Assembly: GCA_016191985.1 (NCBI GenBank)
Contig: JACPVB010000022.1
Span: 1 to 6,030 of the forward strand
Length of the DNA: 6,030 nucleotides
From: Chloroflexota bacterium
Lineage (GTDB): Bacteria; Chloroflexota; Anaerolineae; Anaerolineales; Villigracilaceae
Direction of reading: 5' to 3'
The position numbers were made by a program, and so were the translations under genes. The notes below the pieces were generated by a model. The model made no database searches and had not been told where the DNA came from. It was given only the letters and a program-made list of their open reading frames with translations. Positions 1 through 5,388 of this stretch are shown piece after piece. Numbering within the stretch: position 1 is the first letter of the stretch; each line of letters starts with the position of its first letter.

Positions 1-288
1 AAGCGCGAGTCCGGGAATGATGCGAGAGTCAAGGAAGGCGCATTTTGTGGTGGCAGTCCACGGCCAGGAGGCGAGAGTCTTCCCGGCCAAGTGAATCATC
101 ACATCCATTTCGTTGACCAGATGCCCCCAGCCGTTTACGGTTTTCGCATCCCACTGAAGCGCCTGCGCGCCATTGAGCGTGGATGAGCCGCGCCGTGTGA
201 GGATGAAAACGTTATGTCCATCCGCGAGGAAGGATTTTGTGAGGGCCTGCCCAAGAAAACCCAAACCACCTGCGATCATGACGTTCAT
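1..288 (-). CDS. TIGR01777-like NAD(P)-dependent epimerase/oxidoreductase, N-terminal part (cut by window edge)
   Basis: Ninety-six codons from an ATG at 288 run open to the window edge without a stop, so only the N-terminal third or so of a roughly 300-residue family is visible. Residues 1-30 form a Rossmann beta-alpha-beta unit with the dinucleotide-binding glycine motif GGLGFLG at 7-13; the usual family form is GGTGFIG, so a Leu replaces the Thr. A basic TRR at 31-33 suits NADP(H) binding. The stretch HLAGKTL (66-72), then a Trp-rich WPWT and a SRI at 88-90, matches the pattern 'NLAG..I...RWT..K...SR' of the TIGR01777/SDR39U1 (YfcH-like) branch of extended SDRs. The substrate is not known for this branch. 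The start is supported by an AGGAG at 297-301, eight bases upstream. The gene is divergent from the HNH gene. A plain NmrA-like protein is the alternative, but the HLAG/SR pattern favours TIGR01777. Confidence 0.82.
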   Translation of the reverse strand, partial: MNVMIAGGLGFLGQALTKSFLADGHNVFILTRRGSSTLNGAQALQWDAKTVNGWGHLVNEMDVMIHLAGKTLASWPWTATTKCAFLDSRIIPGLAL

Positions 289-296
289 TTTATATG

Positions 297-301
297 CTCC
301 T
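297..301 (-). promoter_or_regulatory. Ribosome binding site of the epimerase gene
   Basis: AGGAG on the minus strand, eight bases before the ATG at 288. It fixes that ATG as the start of the left-edge epimerase. Confidence 0.7.
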
Positions 302-385
302 GGCTGTTCTCTGCGCCGGGGACGGCGGTTTGAGCAAAGATACTTTTATTTCAAACGCTCCTGTAATGTTTAACCGTTTGGCGCT

Positions 386-415
386 TTTACGGATTCAATC
401 AAGTGGATGTATAAT
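386..415 (+). promoter_or_regulatory. Sigma-70-type promoter of the HNH endonuclease gene
   Basis: A perfect -10 hexamer TATAAT lies at 410-415, with a 4/6 match to the -35 consensus (TTTACG) at 386-391 and an 18-base spacer. Transcription would begin near 422, about 16 bases before the ATG at 438. The two upstream in-frame ATGs (294 and 366) lie before the -10 and would not be on this transcript, so the promoter supports the short start. The -10 is convincing and the -35 is only moderate. Confidence 0.6.
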
Positions 416-435
416 CACGCAGAATTGCCGAGCAA
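408..435 (-). promoter_or_regulatory. Possible overlapping minus-strand promoter for the epimerase gene
   Basis: On the minus strand the same site reads TATACA (408-413), with TTGCTC (430-435) 16 bases upstream. It would start a transcript near 401 with a leader of about 110 bases before the epimerase ATG at 288. It shares its -10 with the plus-strand promoter because the TGTATAAT core is nearly self-complementary. Other weak -10-like sites exist closer to the gene, so this assignment is tentative. Confidence 0.3.
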
Positions 436-437
436 CC

Positions 438-941
438 ATGCAAGAACCGGTATTGGTACTCAACGCTAATTTCGAGCCGATTCACATCTGCTCAACGCGG
501 CGGGCTATAGGTTTGATCCTGGCTGGCAAGGCTGGAATGATCGCAAATGGACGCGGGCATATCCGCACAATTTCACAACTGCTTCCGCGCCCATCGGTTA
601 TTCGGCTGGAAAACCAGGTTCATCGACCACGGCCACGCGTCAAATTAACGCGCCGCGAAATATTTCGCCGTGACAATTATACCTGCCAGTATTGCGGCAG
701 GCGTGACGGCAGTTTGACGGTGGATCACGTAATTCCACGCCACATGGGCGGCCAACATATTTGGACGAATTTGGTGGCAGCCTGCCCAGGCTGTAACCAT
801 CGCAAAGGCGGGCGCAAGGTGGACGAGGCCCATATGCACCTCCTGCATATTCCCAAGGAACCGCCGGCAAATGCGGCTTATATCTTTGGCAAGCATTTGA
901 ACGAAAATGGTGAATGGGCGCCGTATATTTCAGGCTGGTAA
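438..941 (+). CDS. HNH endonuclease family protein (stand-alone)
   Basis: A 167-residue predicted soluble protein with an HNH (beta-beta-alpha-metal) nuclease domain at about residues 65-125. The zinc-binding cysteine pairs are CQYC (83-86) and CPGC (116-119). The catalytic core is D96-H97 (VDHVIPRH) and N111 (TNLV), followed by CNHRKGG (119-125), which completes the HNH signature. The N-terminal block VLVLNANFEPI (5-15), then TRRA at 20-23, is a conserved lead-in of a widespread bacterial HNH family (COG1403/McrA-like) whose cellular role is not established. There is no intein, methylase or restriction partner nearby, so it need not be a restriction enzyme. The start at 438 is preferred over 294 or 366 because family similarity begins here and the -10 at 410 lies downstream of those codons. 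No clear Shine-Dalgarno precedes it. All expected catalytic residues are present. Confidence 0.9.
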   Translation: MQEPVLVLNANFEPIHICSTRRAIGLILAGKAGMIANGRGHIRTISQLLPRPSVIRLENQVHRPRPRVKLTRREIFRRDNYTCQYCGRRDGSLTVDHVIPRHMGGQHIWTNLVAACPGCNHRKGGRKVDEAHMHLLHIPKEPPANAAYIFGKHLNENGEWAPYISGW

Positions 942-995
942 AGCCGATCTATCCCACTTATATTTTTATAGGTTCTCTGGCATTTGGTGGGGTAA

Positions 996-1080
996 GCCAC
1001 AGAGATCACAGAAAAAATGAGTTTTTGAGCTTTTTCTCAAAGGTCTCCGTGCGCTTATCACCCCCTTGTGGGGCTGTGGC
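996..1080. repeat. Palindromic noncoding element (CACAGAG-type) downstream of the HNH gene
   Basis: CACAGAGATC (998-1007) pairs with GGTCTCCGTG (1042-1051) over ten positions with one mismatch and one G-T pair. Inside it, TTTGAG (1024-1029) pairs with CTCAAA (1036-1041). GCCACAG (996-1002) can alternatively pair with CTGTGGC (1074-1080), and CCCC/GGGG (1061-1064/1070-1073) forms a small hairpin. A second CCACAGAG copy lies at 1100-1107. The pattern looks like a degraded, dispersed palindromic repeat. I see no coding sequence in 942-1155; the open frames there have no recognisable content. Copy number elsewhere cannot be judged from this window. Confidence 0.4.
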
Positions 1081-1121
1081 GACTTCACCGCACTTAATCC
1101 CACAGAGCCTTTTTATATCCG

Positions 1122-1157
1122 TCCTTCTCCCTTTCAAACGGGAGAGGGGATTTTTTT
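1122..1157 (+). terminator. Intrinsic terminator of the HNH gene
   Basis: CCTTCTCCC (1123-1131) pairs with GGGAGAGGG (1140-1148) around an eight-base loop, with one G-T pair and no mismatch. One A then separates the stem region from seven T residues at 1151-1157. This is a classic plus-strand Rho-independent terminator 180 bases after the HNH stop. Its T-run overlaps the stop codon (1156-1158) of the convergent hydrolase gene. Confidence 0.72.
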
Positions 1158-1914
1158 ATCTGAAATCGAGGGTCATAAAATCTTTTGCGAGTGTAATTTC
1201 TCCGGGGAAGCTGGTTTGCGCTTCGGCCATGAGATCGCCTTTTGCAAATTTACCCGTTGGATAATGGATTAGATATAACTTTCCCACCTCCGCTTTTGTT
1301 GCGATCTCGCCCGCCTGTTTTGCAGAGGAATGTCCCGGCGATTCGCCGGTGGCTTCGTGAATCAACACGTCCGCACCTTCGCTGAGGCGCACAACTTCGC
1401 CGCAGGGTTCCGTGTCACATGAATACGCCATTACTTTTTGACTCTGATTGAATTCGATCCGCAGACCAATGTTGGGGATCATGTGACGAACGGGCGAGGC
1501 GTAGATTTTGAAATCCGGGCAGTCCAACACCTCTGACATTTCCTTTGAGGGGATGCGATGAAAAATAACGGGGAAAAAATCGGGCCACTCAGACCAGTTG
1601 TAAAGTCCCATCAACCCTTCGACACGGTCGAGTGTGTAATGCAGGCCGTAAATATTGAGCGGTTTTTGCCTGCCCATCAGCCACATGTCCATTAATAGGA
1701 GCGGGACGCCGGAGGCATGATCCGGGTGAAAATGAGTGACGATAATATCCGTGAGATCGTTGAAATCCAACCCCGCTTCTTCCAAACGCAAAATCGGGTT
1801 GCTGACTGAGTCAACCAGCAACATGCGCTCTTTTCCCACAATGACCATGTGAGTGTTCTCACTTCCCCTGGTGGGGATGGCATTGGAGGAGCCAAGAATG
1901 ATTACCCTGGGCAT
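1156..1914 (-). CDS. MBL-fold metallo-hydrolase, RNase Z-like
   Basis: A 252-residue predicted cytoplasmic metallo-beta-lactamase-fold hydrolase. The metal-binding motif THFHPDH gives H61, H63, D65 and H66. The further ligands are H144 (SPVRH), D167 (SCDTE, equivalent to SGDT of RNase Z) and H217 (LIHY). The HEAT motif (186-189) and the GHSS loop (194-197) are hallmarks of the RNase Z/ElaC branch, where HEAT supports the tRNA 3'-processing active site. The N-terminal ILGSSNAIP (6-14) matches the LGTSxAxP opening of that branch. At 252 residues it is shorter than typical bacterial RNase Z (about 300), and I see no glycine/proline-rich exosite arm, so pre-tRNA cleavage is uncertain; a related esterase or phosphodiesterase role is possible. 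The ATG at 1914 is chosen over an in-frame TTG at 1959 because homology begins immediately after it. It has no Shine-Dalgarno. It is tandem to the ABC operon but separated from it by a hairpin. Confidence 0.88.
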   Translation of the reverse strand: MPRVIILGSSNAIPTRGSENTHMVIVGKERMLLVDSVSNPILRLEEAGLDFNDLTDIIVTHFHPDHASGVPLLLMDMWLMGRQKPLNIYGLHYTLDRVEGLMGLYNWSEWPDFFPVIFHRIPSKEMSEVLDCPDFKIYASPVRHMIPNIGLRIEFNQSQKVMAYSCDTEPCGEVVRLSEGADVLIHEATGESPGHSSAKQAGEIATKAEVGKLYLIHYPTGKFAKGDLMAEAQTSFPGEITLAKDFMTLDFR

Positions 1915-1921
1915 GACGCTT

Positions 1922-1950
1922 ATCTTAACCGAATTTCCCACTGTTGAAAA
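1922..1950 (-). promoter_or_regulatory. Possible promoter of the MBL hydrolase, giving a near-leaderless transcript
   Basis: On the minus strand TTTTCA (1945-1950) and TAAGAT (1922-1927) are separated by 17 bases, each a 4/6 match to consensus. Transcription would begin at about the ATG at 1914, which fits the lack of a Shine-Dalgarno. The hexamers are weak, so this is tentative. Confidence 0.3.
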
Positions 1951-1970
1951 TCTTCGCAATGAAACAGGAA

Positions 1971-2001
1971 CACCCTGCGGACTTTATTGCACCGCAGGGT
2001 G
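1971..2001 (-). terminator. Hairpin terminator of the ABC exporter operon
   Basis: CACCCTGCGG (1971-1980) and CCGCAGGGTG (1992-2001) are a perfect 10-bp inverted repeat around an 11-base loop. It lies 10 bases past the permease stop codon on the minus strand. It is followed there by a moderately T-rich tract (TTCCTGTTTC), so it can act as a Rho-independent terminator or at least a 3'-end stabiliser. It insulates the ABC genes from the hydrolase gene that follows. Confidence 0.6.
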
Positions 2002-2011
2002 CGCTGTAATT

Positions 2012-3445
2012 TCAACTCGCCAATAAGTTCAGCAGCAGGCCGGGGGTGATGTACGCCTCGATCACCGCCGCAATGAGCAGCAAAGGCACAACGAGGCCAA
2101 TGAATATCTTTGCCCAGTCCGCCAGCAGTTCGAGGATAACCTCCCCCATCGATTTTCCCGTCTGCGGCGTGACGATGGCGGCGCCGAAATACAAGACCAC
2201 AGCGCTGCCGATCATCAAGGCAGGAATCTCAAAAACGCCATGCGGTACAACCCCGGCAAGGAAGATCGGCCAGGGGCTGACTCCCAGTAATTGGAGCAAA
2301 GCAAAAATGCCGCCGATCAAACCGATATTGACCATGTAAAGCAGGATGCCCAACACGCTGAAGGAAAATAATCCGGCCAGGAAAATGAGAGCCACCGCGC
2401 GGGTATTATTCAGGAACAGGAACGGGGCGCTGATGTGGTCGCGTATCGAGGAAAGGTCAGGCAGTTCGCGCAGGCGTCCTTCCACCGCTTTCAAATCTTC
2501 TGGAGAGGCATGTGCAATCACCTCGGAAGTGTTCTTCATGATCCAGTCGTATCCCATCCACAAGCTGACGCCCGCAATCAACGCGGCAAAAAATACAGCG
2601 GGAAGGATGCGTCGAAACGCCGAACCCAATACATTCCAGTACCAACTCCCAAGGGATGCCGCATCGCCGCGGAAGTTTGACCAGAACGTGCGCCAGATCC
2701 AGCGCAGATTAATCACGTCAATTTCACGCCCCAACAAATATTCGCGTTCGAAATGCGCAATACCAACGCGGATCAACAACACCGCAATGATCATCACGCC
2801 AGCAACCGCCAGCCAAAGTACCTGCTCGTTGCCCCAGAACAACATCACCGCCTCGCCCTGCATCAAAATGGCGACAGGGATCACGATAAAGGAAGCCAGC
2901 AGGTTCGCGGCCTTCACCGAAGTGGACTGCACCGAGATCACAATTGCGGCGCTCACCATCAAGAAGGCGTGAGCGGTGGTAAGCAAAAATAATTGAATCA
3001 TCACAGGCGTAGGCGGCATCTCCAACTGCTGGCGTGAAACCATTATGAGATACAAGCCAATCGAAAGATAACTTGCAAGCAACGGGGTAGCCACACCCAC
3101 CAGCAATTTCCCAAAATATAACTGCCAGTCATCGATTGGCGCGCTCAAAATCGGCTCGATCGTGCCGCGTTCCTTCTCGCCCACAAAAGATTCCAGCGCA
3201 ACGATCAATGAAACCGTGATCGGAAAAAAACCGATAATCATGATCGAAAACGGCACAAGCCTTTCAAGGATCAAATTGGCGTTGTATTGATTCAAAAAGT
3301 CAACCGTCTGCTTTGCAAACTCGTTCATCAAAAATGGGAAACATAACGTCAATATCATCATAGGCGCAAGCACGCGCCAGTCACGGAATTGGTCGCGCAA
3401 CTCACGGCCGGCCACCAGCCAGACGAGTTTAAGTTTACTGAACAT
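2012..3445 (-). CDS. ABC-2 type exporter permease fused to a SpoIIM-family membrane domain
   Basis: A 477-residue polytopic membrane protein. The N-terminal half (about 1-240) is an ABC-2 permease: amphipathic GRELRDQFRDWR (13-24), about six hydrophobic segments (roughly 24-41, 63-83, 112-136, 147-171, 181-203, 208-228) and the signature GEKERGTIEPIL (89-100) with a following GKLLVG (112-117). The C-terminal part (about 278-470) has about five further segments and fits the SpoIIM/DUF95 family: FLNNTRAVAL (344-353), then VVPHGVFEIPAL (399-410), then a late IEAYITP (462-468). A soluble stretch of about 50 residues (298-346) lies between its first two helices. The partner ATPase gene overlaps by 11 bases. 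Of three in-frame ATGs (3463, 3451, 3445), 3445 is chosen because AGGA (3453-3456) lies seven bases before it. The exported substrate cannot be told from sequence. Family assignment of both halves is firm; their joint role is inference. Confidence 0.88.
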   Translation of the reverse strand: MFSKLKLVWLVAGRELRDQFRDWRVLAPMMILTLCFPFLMNEFAKQTVDFLNQYNANLILERLVPFSIMIIGFFPITVSLIVALESFVGEKERGTIEPILSAPIDDWQLYFGKLLVGVATPLLASYLSIGLYLIMVSRQQLEMPPTPVMIQLFLLTTAHAFLMVSAAIVISVQSTSVKAANLLASFIVIPVAILMQGEAVMLFWGNEQVLWLAVAGVMIIAVLLIRVGIAHFEREYLLGREIDVINLRWIWRTFWSNFRGDAASLGSWYWNVLGSAFRRILPAVFFAALIAGVSLWMGYDWIMKNTSEVIAHASPEDLKAVEGRLRELPDLSSIRDHISAPFLFLNNTRAVALIFLAGLFSFSVLGILLYMVNIGLIGGIFALLQLLGVSPWPIFLAGVVPHGVFEIPALMIGSAVVLYFGAAIVTPQTGKSMGEVILELLADWAKIFIGLVVPLLLIAAVIEAYITPGLLLNLLAS

Positions 3446-4370
3446 GCCCATTTCCTTTTGCATCTGCCATCACTTTCAAATACACCTGCTCCAACGTCCG
3501 CGCCTCCTGTTGAAACGCCATGACGGGTGCGGATTTCGCTGACAGCGCATTTAATATTTGCGGATTCATTTCCTCAGGCCGCCTCACACGGACCTTCAAA
3601 CTGGTCGGTGTTTGCGAAAGCAGTTCCACATCTTTGGGCAGTTCCAAACCGGCTGAATTCCACGCTTCCGCAAATTTGACTTCATACTCCGCCGCGCCAA
3701 GCACCTGGTTTTTCAACTCGTCCAGCGTCCCCATCAATAAGATGCGTCCCCGGTAAATAATCGCAATCTTGTCTGCCAGAGCCTCCACTTCCGTGAGGTT
3801 GTGCGAGCAGATGACAATCGTGCGCCGGGTGGATTTCAAACGCGCGATCTCATCCCTCACCAGCCGCGCGGACTCAGGATCCATGGCCGAGGTGGGTTCA
3901 TCCAACAGCAGCACGCCGGGGTCATGCATCATGGCGCGGGCAAGCGCCAGTTTCTGGCGCATTCCTTTGGAGTATTCGCCAATCCTGCGGCGCGAGGCTT
4001 CTGCCAGGCCAAAATATTCGAGCAAATTGTCACTGCGTGCTCTTCGTGCAGACGGGGAAAGGCTGTACACCTGGCCGAAAAAATCAAGATATTCAATGGC
4101 TGTCATGCGCATGTACAGGCCATGCTGTTCCGTCAGCACTCCCACCGAAGCGCGGACATCATGTCCGTTCTTGACCACGTCATACCCTGCCACCCGCGCC
4201 CACCCGCGCGAGGGATGCAACAAAGCCGTCAACATGCGGACAGTAGTGGTTTTGCCTGCCCCATTCTGCCCCAACAACGCCAATATTTCGCCGGACTGCA
4301 CGGAAAGATTCACTCCATCCACAGCCATAAAGTCGTGGAATTGTTTGCTTAAATCCTGGGTTTCAATCAT
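3435..4370 (-). CDS. ABC transporter ATP-binding protein (NatA/CcmA-like exporter family)
   Basis: A 311-residue cytoplasmic ATPase that would power the overlapping ABC-2 permease. All nucleotide-binding motifs are present: Walker A GQNGAGKTT (34-42), Q-loop Q82 (LTEQHGLY), signature YSKGMRQKL (133-141, the YSKGM variant usual in ABC-2 exporter ATPases), Walker B LLLDEPT (154-160) with E158, D-loop SAMDP (161-165) and switch H190 (CSHN). Residues after about 220 form the beta-rich C-terminal extension (DUF4162-like) common in this subfamily, ending in the QVYLKV helix (295-300). The start has a good Shine-Dalgarno, AAGGA at 4377-4381, six bases upstream. It is the first gene of a two-gene operon, and its last codons carry the permease's Shine-Dalgarno and start. 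Related systems export drugs, ions, lipids or peptides, and nothing here narrows that. Confidence 0.95.
   Translation of the reverse strand: MIETQDLSKQFHDFMAVDGVNLSVQSGEILALLGQNGAGKTTTVRMLTALLHPSRGWARVAGYDVVKNGHDVRASVGVLTEQHGLYMRMTAIEYLDFFGQVYSLSPSARRARSDNLLEYFGLAEASRRRIGEYSKGMRQKLALARAMMHDPGVLLLDEPTSAMDPESARLVRDEIARLKSTRRTIVICSHNLTEVEALADKIAIIYRGRILLMGTLDELKNQVLGAAEYEVKFAEAWNSAGLELPKDVELLSQTPTSLKVRVRRPEEMNPQILNALSAKSAPVMAFQQEARTLEQVYLKVMADAKGNGHVQ
3453..3458 (-). promoter_or_regulatory. Ribosome binding site of the permease, inside the ATPase gene
   Basis: AAAGGA on the minus strand within the last codons of the ATPase gene, seven bases before the ATG at 3445. It selects that start among three closely spaced in-frame ATGs and implies translational coupling between the two subunits. 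Confidence 0.6.
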
Positions 4371-4376
4371 AAGGTT

Positions 4377-4382
4377 TCCTTA
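4377..4382 (-). promoter_or_regulatory. Ribosome binding site of the ABC ATPase gene
   Basis: TAAGGA on the minus strand, six bases before the ATG at 4370. It is the clearest Shine-Dalgarno in the ABC/lipid half of the window. Confidence 0.65.
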
Positions 4383-4415
4383 TCAGAGACTCGTCTTGCG
4401 GGTACGCTTCGCATG

Positions 4416-4434
4416 TGATCCCCAAAAGGGATCA
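4416..4434. repeat. Perfect 7-bp hairpin in the leader of the ABC operon
   Basis: TGATCCC (4416-4422) and GGGATCA (4428-4434) flank a five-base loop, about 45 bases upstream of the ATPase start. No T-run follows on the minus strand, so it is not an obvious terminator. It could be an operator or an RNA hairpin in the 5' leader. No regulator gene is in view. Confidence 0.45.
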
Positions 4435-4439
4435 TACGT

Positions 4440-4524
4440 TATGGAAATTTGTCCAACGGGTGGATTTCGCCTGAAAGCAGGAAAACTCCACCCAACTACA
4501 TGATACGTCACAAAACGTTCCATA
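4440..4524. repeat. Nested inverted repeat between lgt and the ABC operon
   Basis: Three arms share roughly one centre. TATGGAA (4440-4446) pairs with TTCCATA (4518-4524), GGGTGGA (4458-4464) with TCCACCC (4487-4493), and CCTG (4470-4473) with CAGG (4478-4481) around an AAAG loop. The middle arm can extend by three T-A pairs if C4486 is bulged. The rest of the 216-bp gap (4371-4586) holds an A/T-rich patch (about 4540-4558) but no gene. It may be a structured leader, a small palindromic repeat element or a weak terminator for lgt; the sequence does not decide. Confidence 0.4.
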
Positions 4525-4586
4525 GGTAAAGAATCGAGCTATTACTATTTTATTACCCGACCTGCCCCCACCTCTTCACAAAGTCC

Positions 4587-5387
4587 TTACAGTTCCCGTG
4601 CAAAGCGATGACGCCAGAACAATCCGCCACCCGCACAGATAAAAAGAAGGACGAAAAATAGCTGGTTGATATTCCACCCACCTACAAGCGCCACATCGAG
4701 GCGTAAAAATTCAAGCAGAAAGCGAACGACTGAATAAACTGCGAGATAAATAAGAAAAATACCACCTGCCTTTAATTTCTCGGAAAGTCTACGCGCAAGC
4801 CAAAGAAGAAGGAACAGGTTTGCGAAATTCAAAATGGATTCGTATGCAAACAGTGGATGATAAAAATGTACCTCTTCATACCCGATCAAACGGCTGGCGG
4901 GATCGATGAATATTCCCCAAGGCAGGTTTGTGGGCAGGCCATACAATTCCTGGTTGAAATAATTGCCGATGCGCCCAATCCCCTGTGCCAGGGCGAAACC
5001 TGGCGCGAGCAGGTCGGTCAACTCCCAAAAGGAGATTTCATTACTGCGGGCAAAAAGAATAAGCACAATGGTCCCCGCGATGATTGCGCCAGGGATTCCG
5101 AACCCGCCGGTCCAAAAAGCCAATGCGTCCAATGGATGGGTGAGATAATGTCCGGTGGTTAGACCAAGCTGAACGGAAGAAAGAGGCGGGGTGAAAATAT
5201 GCCAGAGGCGCGCACCTATCGTCCCCCAAATCACCAAAGGCAAAAAGAGATAATAGATAATCTCAGGGTCATAGCCACGGCGTTTTGCCTGATAAGCGGC
5301 AAGCAAGGTTCCCGCCGCTACACCAAGCACAAGCAGAAAGCCGTTCCAGCGCATTAACCAGGGGCCGATCTGAAATCCTTCGTTCAT
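4587..5387 (-). CDS. lgt: Prolipoprotein diacylglyceryl transferase
   Basis: A 266-residue inner-membrane enzyme with about seven hydrophobic segments. It transfers the diacylglyceryl group of phosphatidylglycerol to the lipobox cysteine of prolipoproteins, the first step of lipoprotein maturation. The Lgt signature GRIGNYFNQELYG (138-150) gives R139, N142, E147 and G150, equivalent to E. coli R143, N146, E151 and G154. HPLFAYES (177-184) is the conserved HPxxxYE block. R222 and R229 in VRFLLEFLR match E. coli R239 and R246 in spacing. The position of E. coli His103 (HGG) is Thr93 (TGG), with a slightly longer segment before the signature. Length is usual for the family. The start lies one base after the stop of the upstream phosphatidyltransferase gene and has no strong Shine-Dalgarno, so translation is probably coupled. 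No clear terminator directly follows. Confidence 0.95.
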   Translation of the reverse strand: MNEGFQIGPWLMRWNGFLLVLGVAAGTLLAAYQAKRRGYDPEIIYYLFLPLVIWGTIGARLWHIFTPPLSSVQLGLTTGHYLTHPLDALAFWTGGFGIPGAIIAGTIVLILFARSNEISFWELTDLLAPGFALAQGIGRIGNYFNQELYGLPTNLPWGIFIDPASRLIGYEEVHFYHPLFAYESILNFANLFLLLWLARRLSEKLKAGGIFLIYLAVYSVVRFLLEFLRLDVALVGGWNINQLFFVLLFICAGGGLFWRHRFAREL

Positions 5388-5388
5388 C

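Noticed and set aside
294..437. Upstream in-frame extension of the HNH gene (ATGs at 294 and 366)
   Set aside because: The consensus -10 at 410-415 lies downstream of both ATGs, the added residues match nothing in the family, and conserved sequence begins right after the ATG at 438.
914..1264. Plus-strand open frame of 116 codons in the HNH-hydrolase gap
   Set aside because: It overlaps the HNH 3' end and the hydrolase, runs through the palindrome and the terminator, and its translation has no domain or plausible composition.
1915..1959. TTG start at 1959 for the hydrolase
   Set aside because: It is a rare start codon without a Shine-Dalgarno and would add 15 residues before the conserved beta-strand that opens the fold.
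2346..2972. Plus-strand open frame of 208 codons antisense to the permease
   Set aside because: It is a mirror of a well-supported membrane protein gene, with no recognisable motif and no ribosome binding site.
3446..3463. Longer permease starts at 3463 or 3451
   Set aside because: The AGGA at 3453-3456 is well spaced only for the ATG at 3445; the ATG at 3463 lies upstream of it and the one at 3451 is too close.
3769..4503. Plus-strand open frame of 244 codons antisense to the ABC ATPase
   Set aside because: It is antisense to all the ABC ATPase motifs; the translation is Ser/Arg-rich, low-information sequence typical of a shadow frame.
4371..4586. CRISPR repeat or tRNA-like structure in the lgt-ABC gap
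   Set aside because: The inverted repeats are nested and not periodic, with no spaced identical repeats and no cloverleaf or CCA end.
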